Below, one piece after another: positions 51,619 through 61,436 of a stretch of 64,000 bases of DNA. The stretch is taken from the NCBI RefSeq assembly GCF_000151315.2, contig NW_011887301.1, positions 1,058,368 through 1,122,367 of the forward strand, in the 5' to 3' direction. The number at the start of each line of letters is the position of its first letter. Positions within the stretch are counted from its first letter, which is position 1. The notes under the pieces were generated by a model, which was given only the letters and a program-made list of their open reading frames with translations, searched no databases and was not told the DNA's origin. A program made the translations under genes and the position numbers. This DNA comes from Capsaspora owczarzaki ATCC 30864 (Eukaryota > Opisthokonta > Filasterea).

Positions 51619-54600
51619 ATGTCCTCCAGCGATGGACTGCCACCCACCGCTGCCACCGCTGCCACCGCTGAACCATCAGACCTCGCTGCTGCTGCTATTG
51701 CTGCACCCTCATCGTCATTGTTGCACCAGCAGCAGCAGCAGCAGCAGCAGGGTCCTCGGACTGCGCGCAGTGTCGTGAGCTGGACCGACCAGTCCCACCA
51801 CCTGCGCCGCTTGGCTGGCGATCTGGCGCCCGGCGAGGTCGCGCTGCTGCCTGGGATTACGCTGCACCGCTTGGTCGCTGCACTCCAGCTCATGGACGCC
51901 AAGATGGACGCCGGTCAGTCTCCCTTCAGTGGGTGATTTGGGGCTGCAGTGCACTCACTTGGACTGTTGGTGACTGTTAGGGTGCGTGCCATTGGCAAGG
52001 GGTCAGGCGGCCACGTTGGACGACGCGCTCGATCGAAACTTGCTCAAGACGAGCGGATTTACACATGCCGAGCGGATTGGACTGATGGACGCGCTGCTGG
52101 CGTGCGAGGCTGCGTGGCTGGGCGGGACGCAGCTGCCGCAGTCGCTCTTCACATGCATGTACTTGCACAAGACGCCCAGCGCAATCACGGCAGATCCCAT
52201 TCTGATGCCAGTGCTCACGGCCATCTTGAGGACGTGCGAGCACATCCGAATGATTGTCATGCGCGCAGACGTGTACCATGAGGAAGACATTCCGCTGCAA
52301 ACCCACGGCTTTACCACCTGCAACGAGATCTCAAACGGCAAGATGGCGCACATGCTGCAAGATGTGGAGCGGCATTTGCTGGCAGAACTGAACGGACTGC
52401 CGGCCGACAGCACCGCCGCCAAGGAGGTCGCTGCGCTTCGGGCGCGCGTCGGCTTCCGTCGCAGCTTCTTCAAGGCGCTCGTGGCATTCGACGCCATCAA
52501 GTGCGAGCAACTTGACAGTGCCAGGCAGCTGGTCAAGGAAGCGGCACAGCATCTCGCAGTGATTCGCGACACCCTTGCGCTCGGCGAAGGCATTGGCCCT
52601 TGCGAGCAGCACGCCGGCCAGTCCATCCACTCCTTCCCCAACGCCGATGCAACAGCCACGCCGCCGCGCCCAGGCAGCACCCTTCCTTCCAACCCATTCA
52701 TTGTTCCCTTCTGGTTGGCGTCGCAGCCACTGGCCGCAAGTCGCATTCCCACCCGTCCCGCCGCGTGTGCGCTCTTTGGCACCATTTTGGACGAGTTGCT
52801 GTTTTCAAGTCGCGTGACAGAGTGCACGACGCTTGATCATGCGTTGGTGAGTCGTCGAGGGGGCGGTTTGTGTTTGTTGTAATCTTTTGTTATCATTGCG
52901 CTCAACAACACCGACATTGCTCGCTCTGATTCGCCATCTCACCCGTTGCTTGGTCCAGGATTTCGTCATGCTCTTCAATTCTCGGGATCCAAACGTCCTG
53001 TCCCGCTCCCGCCTCCATGCGACACTGATTCAAATGCGAAATGTCGTTTTCGGGCTTCACCCGCTTTCCGAGTGGATTGCAGCGTCAGTGACCACGTTTT
53101 GCAACCCGCTCTCGCTCGTCCCGGCCGCCTCACCCAGCGACTTTTCCGCCAATGATGTTGTCAAGGCGCAATTGAAGACCGCTCTGGCGTGTTGTGAGAA
53201 GGTGAGCCCGCAAGCACCCCCATTCTCCTCTTCACTCGTGACGGTTGTTGGCTCATGGTAATTGCCTTTTTGTTCTGTTTGCTCTCGCCTGCTTGTCGTG
53301 CTCCAGGTCGTCTTGCACATTTTGCGGGCAGTTTCGCTGAATCGAGGGCGCGAGCGAAGGCGGATTGCTAGAATGCTCTCCACACTTGAAGAACTTCATG
53401 CGGACGTCGAGCAGTGCGACTTTGAAATCTACCACCTCTGGCAGTCTCAATATGTACAGCAAGCGCCGTCGTTCTATCAGCTTTTGCTTTTGTTTTTGAT
53501 TTGTACTCATTTTCCTCTCTCTCGCCTCTTCCTCCCTTCTCTTCTCTTCTCTTCTCGCTTCAGGCCACCCCTGAACAACTTGCAGAAATCGACGTCAGTG
53601 CACCCAAGGTGGACCAAATAGGCACATGGGTTCTCAACCTCAAGCTGATGATGTGCGAGCGATTCGTGCTGCATGGTTTCCGGCTAAATCTGTTTGCACC
53701 TCGTGAGCAAGGCACGATGCTGCGCTACGCCGACTACCTCTTCAGCTGCGATGTTCAGATGTTTGACCATGTGATTCAGTTCCATTTCCGTCAGCTTGAG
53801 CTCAACAGTAAGGGGGCCCCCCTGTTGTTTGTTCTTTTGTCGTGTGACTTTTGCAAGCTTCACCTCCACACTAATCCTCTTTTTTTCGGTCTTTGCCAGT
53901 GAAAACCGCCGCACGACGAAAATCGGCCAAAGCAAAAGCAAAGAATGTGCTTGCAGAATGGCTGGAAATCGTTCAGCTCCTCCGCAAGGTCCCACAACTT
54001 GTTCTCAAAGCGCTTCAGGTGGCTCACTCTGGCCTCGTGCACGCCGGCATGCTCGCGCCTCCACACGGCATTTTTGACGTGGAAGAAGTGCGCTACTTGC
54101 GACGTGTGATGCCCTTCTTTAGCCTGGCTTCTCCCGCCCCGGTGACGTATGAGGCGTACCGAGCGAGTCAATCGCAAGACGCCAATGTCCGTTCGCCTTT
54201 CATTTCTGATCATGGGGCGTTTTGTTTTGGATTGGAAGGGAGGGACACGTGCAGTTCGTTTTTTAACTTTATTTTGTGTTTGTGTGTGTCTCTGACCAAC
54301 AACAGTTTGATCAAATGCTCAAGACGGCTGTCGAGTTGCTCACCTTTGCGCGCCCAATGCTGGAGCGCCTGTTGCCACCGCCCACCGCACTCACACCGGC
54401 GCAAACGGCACTCCCTGCCAATCAGAGGCCCGGTTCGCTGCATGGCACCTGGAAGCACATTACATGCCTGCCAGACATGTGGATGGAGGCAAGTAGCTTT
54501 GACAGACGCCATGGTTTTGTGTTGTTTTGCGTCCTTGGACTCACTTGGCGAAAACCAATCGCAGGAGCTTAACGCGTTGCTCAAGGTCATCAAGATGAAC

Positions 54601-54735
54601 CTCGTGGTTCTCGGCCTGGTGCGTGCGCCGACGTACAACAAGAGCGCGCAACAAGCAGTGCTCGATTTTCAGCTGCATCCGTGCTACCCGATCGTCCGCT
54701 TGGTGAACAGACCTTCTCCGCCCAAGGATGTTTGA
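51619..54735 (+). CDS. NAA35: NAA35 / Mak10, auxiliary subunit of the NatC N-terminal acetyltransferase
   Basis: NatC acetylates Met-Leu/Ile/Phe N-termini; this large subunit anchors the catalytic NAA30. The start at 51619 is the first ATG (MSSSDGLPPTAA). Exon 1 (51619-51913) has a poly-Gln run, then LLPGITLHRLVAALQLMDAK, the conserved DAKMDAG at the first splice. Exon 2 (51981-52845) holds LDRNLLKTSGFTHAERIGLM, LFTCMYLHKTP and AFDAIKCEQLDSARQLVKEA. Later exons include DFVMLFNSRDPNVLSRSRLH, DVEQCDFEIYHL, IGTWVLNLKLMMCERFVLHG and ADYLFSCDVQMFDHVIQFHF. The C-terminus reads NALLKVIKMNLVVLGLVR, AVLDFQLHPCYPIVRLV and ends PPKDV. There are about nine exons with short introns. Overall order matches animal NAA35. 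Its start lies 175 bp from that of polymerase kappa. Confidence 0.93.
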
Positions 54736-54859
54736 TGTCGCTCTGTTTACCAATACAAGTCAACCAGAGCAACAAAACCAGCCGAGAAGAAAGTCCAGAA
54801 AAAGAGCAAAAACTGAAAGAATATTTTTTGTTTTTGGGGAAAGGGTATGTCGTCGACGC

Positions 54860-54985
54860 ATGAAACAAGTCGTTTCCATAGAATGGGGAAAGCTTGCGAT
54901 TAAGTCGTTCGTCGCGTATGGTGGCGCGATTGTTCTGTTCATGAAGGAGACACTGTCACCAGCTCTTCAAAAAATACGCGCCTGA
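54860..54985 (+). CDS. Possible 41-residue small hydrophobic protein
   Basis: An ATG-to-stop frame encoding MKQVVSIEWGKLAIKS, then a hydrophobic stretch FVAYGGAIVLFM and a basic end KETLSPALQKIRA. The shape (short soluble N-terminus, one membrane-length segment, charged end) is like small mitochondrial or ER membrane proteins. I cannot assign a family. It lies 125 bp after the NAA35 stop, possibly within its 3' UTR, so chance is a real alternative. Confidence 0.25.
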   Translation: MKQVVSIEWGKLAIKSFVAYGGAIVLFMKETLSPALQKIRA

Positions 54986-56110
54986 AACAAAAGACCACGC
55001 TGCTGATCATCGCTTTTTCCAGAGAAAAGGCATTCAGGTCCAGCATGGCTCCTTGATATCCTCGGTTCGCACCCGGCCTTCCAGCACATCGACCATAACG
55101 GCGGCATCCTGAGAGGCACAGAGCTACTTCGAGGCCAATGGAAAGTAGAGCGTTTCAAAAAGCGCGCGCTTTTTTGGCGGTTTTTTTTTTCTTTTCAGAG
55201 TCTTTATCATTTTCCATGCGATCAATGCTCATCGGGTCCTTCCAAAACTCCCAACGTGCCGAAGCAAAATCCCTCCCGCCAAAACACCAAACTCTCGCAG
55301 TGAATGCTTTGCTTTTTTCAACTCTCGACTGTCATCGCTTCCAAGCAAACGAAAAACACACAGCAAAGACTTGTCTGCAAAAACAAACGGACTGCAGCAA
55401 AAAAACTAGAAGCGAAAAAAATCAAAAAAAAAAAAAAAAAAAAGCACATGGCTTTTTTCAGTTTTCTTCTCTTTTGTCTCTTTCGTTCGTTCGTTCAATG
55501 CTGGAAAGTCAGATCCGCAGTGCTGCTTTTGTGCGCAAACGAAGGTCTCTGTTGTTGTTGAAGTGTTTCAGTCGCCGAAGAATGAAAGTGAGGGCAAAAA
55601 GGAGAAGGCAACACTGTTTGAAAGAGCGACGAATTGGAAGTCAAACAGAATCAAAAAACGGCAGCAAAAGGGAAAAAAATAGAGGAAAACGCAATGGAAA
55701 AAGCATTGAAAAGCACATTGAAAAAAAAAAACAGGAAAATAAAAAAAAAAATAACCACCAAAAGGTAGCTGAAAAACAGGCAACAGTCTGATAGGGAAGA
55801 AAACGCAAAATAGAAACAGTTAGTAACGAGTTAAACCGCATTAGAACGAAACAAAAAAAAGCAACAATTGATTATTTTACCATTCAAGACTGAGCGAAAA
55901 CCGACGCTTCCTTCTTTGGAATTACTGTCGCTGATGAACACGGTTTAGCTTCAAAAAGTGAGCCCGTTTGTGATGATCAGTCTGTATTACTGTACTGTTC
56001 TGTTTGGAAAATCCAGTAATGCTGGAGATGGACGAGAGGAGGAACACAATCCGTTCGTTTTTCAAGATGTTTTCAGCTTTGAATCCCCCTCCCTTCCCCC
56101 CTTCCTCCCA
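54986..56110. other. Intergenic region upstream of the IPT-LRR gene
   Basis: About 1.1 kb, A-rich from 55400 to 55870 with poly-A runs. Two short minus-strand stretches look protein-like (see rejected list) but cannot be joined into a gene. It should include the promoter and 5' leader of the gene starting near 56111. Confidence 0.45.
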
Positions 56111-59100
56111 ATGTCCTTTTCAATATCGAACGAATATCATCATCATCATCATCACCATCATGCAATTTCTGCTCAGCTCGGCTCAGTCGACAATTCACTT
56201 TCGCATTTGATCGCAGTTGAAGCGCGGACGCCGAATTTGGTAAGCGTTCGATTCTTTGTGCTGACGCTATGGATATGGATATGGATATGGACTCTTTGTC
56301 GCTGCGTGTGGCTCAATGCATGGCAGCACTTTGCCCTACTAGGCTTTTGTGACGTCTCCCCAATGGAGTACCCGGCGTGGACGTGCTTGTACAGCCGCGA
56401 CGCGAGGCGTGCTGGGGCACCACTCGCCACTGCCGCGCTCGCCATCCACACAGACGCGCCCATCCAGCTCCAGGTGAGTGCTGCTCAATGGTTTGTGTGG
56501 AGATGAGTTTTGCGATGGGCGAGTCGGCAGTCCGGTCAAAGTCATCATCCACCTCGACCCCTTCAATTCTACTCATTTCGCTCGCTGTCGCTCAATGACC
56601 ATTCTGAATTGGGGGTGTTGTGTGTGTTCAGTATGGAAAACACTTTCATGGACGAAAGCGCGAAATCAAGGACTTTCCAGTTGTGTCGGTACAGCTCGTC
56701 TCGAGCGCTACAAGCTCAGTCTCGTCAAGCAGTAGCAGCAGCAGTAGCAGTAGCGCATCCTCATTCAACAAGAATAGTAGTGCTGCCATGCCCAAGGACA
56801 GTAAAAGTATCGTGACGGAAGCGCTGACGGCGCGCGATGTGCCGCTCGCGCCAGGCCGCACCCTCAAACTGGGCTTGAGGCTCATCAAAGGCAAATCGCC
56901 GTTTGCACTGCTCGCAGATCCGGCTCGGTTTGTTGCTGGCTGGGATGCACGCGAGCATCGTCCGGATGTGTTTAACGGCGGGGCTATGGTTGGCCACTTT
57001 CTCACGAGCGAAGTTTCCGGCAAGGGTCACAACAAGACCGAGTTTCATGTCGAGGTCGCCTTGTTTGAATGCGACGCCACTGCAAATCTTGTTGTAGATA
57101 GCAGCAGCTCCTCTTCTGACGCGGGCAGCGGGCCGTTCATCTCGCTGTCTTCCACCGACAACGCCGAGCTGCTCTTTCTCTACGTTTCGAAGGGATTTTA
57201 CGTCAATTCCCGCACCCAAAAGGCTGGTGCGGACGCGGGCGATGCTGATGCGTCGCTGTTGGGCACTGATGGATTCGATCTGCCTGCTACAACAGCCAAA
57301 GAATTGCCATCGCACTCCACCGGCCGACACCAATTTATGCTGGATTTGTCAGGCGGCCGCCCGCCCCAACAACAACAGCAGCAGTCCCAGCACCTTCCTT
57401 CAACCTCACCACAATTCTTGTCTTTTGCAACTCCCCAACCCGTGACGGATGCCGACGTTGGCGACTTGCTGGCCCCTGCGTCGGCTGGATTATTGGACGA
57501 TCCTCTGCAAGGACTAACGCCCTCGCTGGCCACTCCAGGAACGGTGTCTGGCTTCCTGAGTACTTTCCAACAGCAGTCATTCGGCTTTACACCCTCGCCG
57601 ATGGTGACAGAGGACACTGTATTAGCTTTGCCCACCTCCGCCTCCATCCAAATGGGACGAACGTCCGACAACGATGACGGTTTCTTTTCTACCCTCGGAG
57701 AGCTGCTCGACCCTGCACTTCCACTTGGCATTCCTCTCGACACGCCGTCAGATCTGCACATACCATTTCCCGAAACGCCCCACCTGGCACCACAGCAACA
57801 ACAGCAACAACAACAGCAACAGCATCTGCTTCAACCACAGCCATTGGACACACCTCTCGGACTCTCTGCTTTCTCGGCGCTGCCGCTTGGTGAGATGCCG
57901 ACTGAGCGCGACTTGCCCCTCCAAGTCGGTACGCCGCTGAGCAGCACAGCCTCTCTACTCTCCGACAAGTCTGCTGCCGCCTCGCCCTCAGCCTATTCAA
58001 TGTCGTCAATGTCATCATCAAGCATTAGTGGCGGAGTGTCCTCTTCCATGACTGGCGACGATGTGCCGACCGTGGATCTCGATGCTCTCGTTCGCTCGCT
58101 GTCTGTGACGGAACACCGCCAAAGCGTGAGCGCCATCACCATCTATCTTAGCCCCAAATCGGGCCGCGAGGGAACCGAGATTATCCTGGTCGGGTCGCTG
58201 GACTTTCCTCTCGATGTCTTTATCAACTTTGGTTGGCTGTTCTTGCAATGCGAAGAAGTTATTCCAGGGCAACGGCGCGTTCTCAAGCTTAGGCAAGTGG
58301 GCATTTGTTTGTGTTTGTGTTTGCATGGATGGCAAAAAAATCCCATCATCCCCAGCGTCTCATTTTGCACATCTGTTTGTTATATATTTGCTCCGCAGTC
58401 ATGTTCCATCGTATGAAGCCGCCGTCTCGGGATTGGTCAATCGTAACGATTACAAGCGGGGCTGTGTGCCCGTGTCGGTTTTCTCGTCGGACTTGCAGTC
58501 GGGCTCGACAAACACGGAAATCTTCACGTATGACACGTTCCAGGAGACGGGCTTGGACCGCCCTCAAACGCGCCGTGGTCGTGGGGACGACGATAATGAC
58601 GACCCCGAGTACCGCGACCGCGCGAAACGCTTCCGCACACTTGACGTGATGGAACGCATGCTGCGCTCGACGCACCAGCTGGAGCAGTCCTCATCCAACC
58701 TCTCGTCCATCATGCAAGGGTACACGACCACCAGCCATGCGTCCAATCGGCTGCTCCATCTCATGTCGCTTGATTTGCGTGGCAAGTTGGAATCCCAGGC
58801 CGAACAGCTCGCAGTGCGCTCCGCCATCCATCGCGAACTGATGGAGCGCTCCGTTTTGGCCGCCCTGCACCATCTGCGAGACATCTGGCACTCGGGAGAC
58901 ATGAATGGCCTCGACTTGGACGGGATGTCGCTTCTCCATTATGCAGCCATGGGCGGCCGAGACATGCTCGTACAGTTCATTCTGCAGCATGGTGGCGATG
59001 CTGGCGTCCTCGACAGCCGTGGCAGGCCGTACACCCTACCGACCGGGCCCATCCGCGCAGTGCGTTCTCCGCGGTCTGGCGCTTCGCCGTCGTCCTGGCT

Positions 59101-61207
59101 GCCGGCCGACCACTCATTCAAGCACTCTTGGCGGCACTCGGTTGGAGATGCATCGTCAGGGTCCCTGAGCCCCAAGCTCAGTGGTGCGACCTTCTCCTCC
59201 TCTGCGGCACCCGAAGTGTCAATCACCACAGCCGCAGCGTCTCTGGTGTCGCACAGCGCCCCTGCGTCGCACATTCCGACTCGCCACGCAAGTCCCGCAG
59301 TGGCCGAGCCTTGGCTTCAGACACCCATCTCGGGCCAAGTCCCACCGCTGCCCACCAACGTGTCCGCTGCCGCGGCCGCTCACGCCCTGTTGCCTCGCAA
59401 GCGCTCTTCCAGCGATGCTCGCTCATCGGTCGGTCCGGTCGACAGTGGGAGCGCAGCTTCCGGCGAGGTCTCGCACGGTGTCCCCGCCGTTCAGGAGGTC
59501 GCGTCAGCCGTGGGCCTGGATGAAACGGGCACCAATACCAGCAGCAGCGCTCCTCCGCCGCCTCCTCCTCCTCCTCCCCAAGCTGTGCTGCCGACAACAT
59601 CGGAACCCACACGTCCAGGGGTGCCAGCTGCTGGTCGACCGCTTGCTGCACGCGCTCGACCCCACTCGTTCCACTATAGCTTGCTTCGCCCCCAGTGTCA
59701 CGCTGCCCAGGTGCAAGTGGACGCTCTGTCAACCCGATTGACGGCGCTCCAACTGGAAGGGCGATTTTCGCACCTCGCACCCGACGGCGGCACGCTTGAG
59801 AACAGCGCGACAGCTTCTGCAAACCTTTCACCCGCCACCCAAAGCCTGCTACAAAGCCTCCCGACCGACCTTCAGGCGACCATTTCTGCCTCGAGCGACC
59901 TCACATCATCCAATCCTACGCACATTTCCCAGCTTGCGGAACTGGCAGAATTGGTGCGAGCGTTGGGCTTGTCGAGCGATGCCCTCTCTTCGCTCATCTC
60001 GCTCACCGGGCTGCCCGAGAAGCTGACGGTGCTTCCACTCTCCAACAACCACCTCAAAACCCTGCCCCGAGAAATTGCGCAATTCAAAAGCCTCGAAATG
60101 CTCCTTCTCGACCACAACCAGCTGTCGCGTGTCGACTATGTGCACTCCTTGCCAGATCTCGCCAAATTGTGGTTGCACAACAACTGGCTCGAGAGTATTC
60201 CGTTCGGGCTTTGCCAGCTCAAGGGGCTGAAGACACTCCTTCTCCACTCCAACCAAATCACAACCATTCCGCCTGAATTTGGAGAACTGGCCGAGCTGGA
60301 GGTGCTGTCCCTCGACCACAACCTCCTTACGTCCATTCCCCCTCATTCGCTCGGTCGTCTCACGCGCATGGTCAAGCTGAACCTGAACAATAACCAACTG
60401 ACAGGCCTGCCTGCCGACATTGGCAATCTGACGAGACTCAAGACGTTGAGTCTGCACGACAACTGTTTGAGCTCGTTGCCAACCAGCTTTAGCGCGTTGG
60501 CCAATGTCAAGCGCCTCTCGTTGGCAGGCAACCGCTTCGCCACGATTCCTGTCGAAGTCTGTCGCCTTGCCAGCTTGGTCGAATTGAATATGGATAACAA
60601 TGCAATCACCGCCATTCCTCCGGCTCTTGGAGAGCTTGGTCAGGAGCTGCACACCCTCAGCCTGGCTCACAATTTCCTGACACAGCTGCCCGGTTTGAGC
60701 AAGCTGGCAGGCCTGCGCAGCTTGGACGTCTCCTTCAACAAGCTGACCAAGCTGTCCCCTGAAATTGGACGCATGACGCGGTTGAACATTCTTTTGCTGA
60801 ATGACAACCAGCTCGTGACCTTGCCTCCCACCATCCGCATCATGGCCAAACGATCGCTCAAGGCTCTCCGCCTTGCCAACAACCCTCTGTACAGCGGCGT
60901 CGAGTCGCTCACGCAAACGTACGAGATCCCCTCCTTGTTTGCCCTCTGTGCGCAAAAGATCTTTGAATGTGATCGGCAGGAGGATTTAGCCTCGTTGACG
61001 CCGGGGGTTTTGGCATACCTCAAAAATCCTCGTCGCTGCTTCATTTGTGCGCGCCACTACTTTGAGTCTCCTGCTCGGTTTGTGTCGTTTGTCAACATTG
61101 GCGGTATGCGCGTCCCGCTGGACTATGAACTGTGCTCTATTCGCTGCGTTGGGCGCGTGCAACGTGGGTTTGTGCGCTCCGACAAGTGGAAATTTGCGTT
61201 TGACTGA
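56111..61207 (+). CDS. IPT/TIG-domain, ankyrin and leucine-rich-repeat fusion protein (transcription-factor-like N-terminus, LRRC58-like C-terminus)
   Basis: Four exons (56111-56239, 56327-56473, 56632-58292, 58399-61207) give about 1581 aa. The last intron has a GC donor (AG|GCAAGT). An N-terminal region (HFALLGFCDVSPMEYPAW, YGKHFHGRKREIKDFPVVSV) may be an immunoglobulin-like DNA-binding domain but is not recognised. A low-complexity Ser/Gln-rich stretch resembling an activation domain follows. An IPT/TIG domain lies at about 593-720 (ITIYLSPKSGREGTEIILVG). One clear ankyrin repeat is at about 815-855 (DGMSLLHYAAMGGRDMLVQF), then a disordered linker. About thirteen LRRs of 23 residues span 1176-1480 (LPLSNNHLKTLPREIAQFKS). 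The C-terminus has CFICARHYFES, RVPLDYELCSIRC, a cysteine cluster as in LRRC58. IPT plus ankyrin recalls CAMTA, NF-kB or fungal Mga2. The start is uncertain: an in-frame ATG also exists at 55973. Confidence 0.8.
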
Positions 61208-61436
61208 TGTTCGAGAGCTTTGCTGTCCAAAGTCCATTTTAGTGTTTATAAGAACAATAACAAAATTGAATAACTCAGATTTGGTGCAGATTTTGGTGCG
61301 GTTTTTTTTTTTAATTGCATGCACGTCACAAAAAATACAGCACAGTACAGGTTACAAATACATCAATGTCAGAAGGTGTCAACCAAACTCTTAAACGCTA
61401 CTGAAAGCAACAGAAAAAGCACCTCCTCCCCTGCGC
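61208..61436. other. Convergent 3' spacer
   Basis: 229 bp between the convergent 3' ends of the IPT-LRR gene and NUB1. A/T-rich with a poly-T run near 61302. Nothing else was seen. Confidence 0.5.

Noticed and set aside
55034-55300. Minus-strand stretches reading DAAVMVDVLEGRVRTEDIK and ARWEFWKDPMSIDRMEND
   Set aside because: They look protein-like and the first has a good acceptor, but no donor joins them, no start is visible, and the family is unknown. Possibly gene remains; not enough to call.
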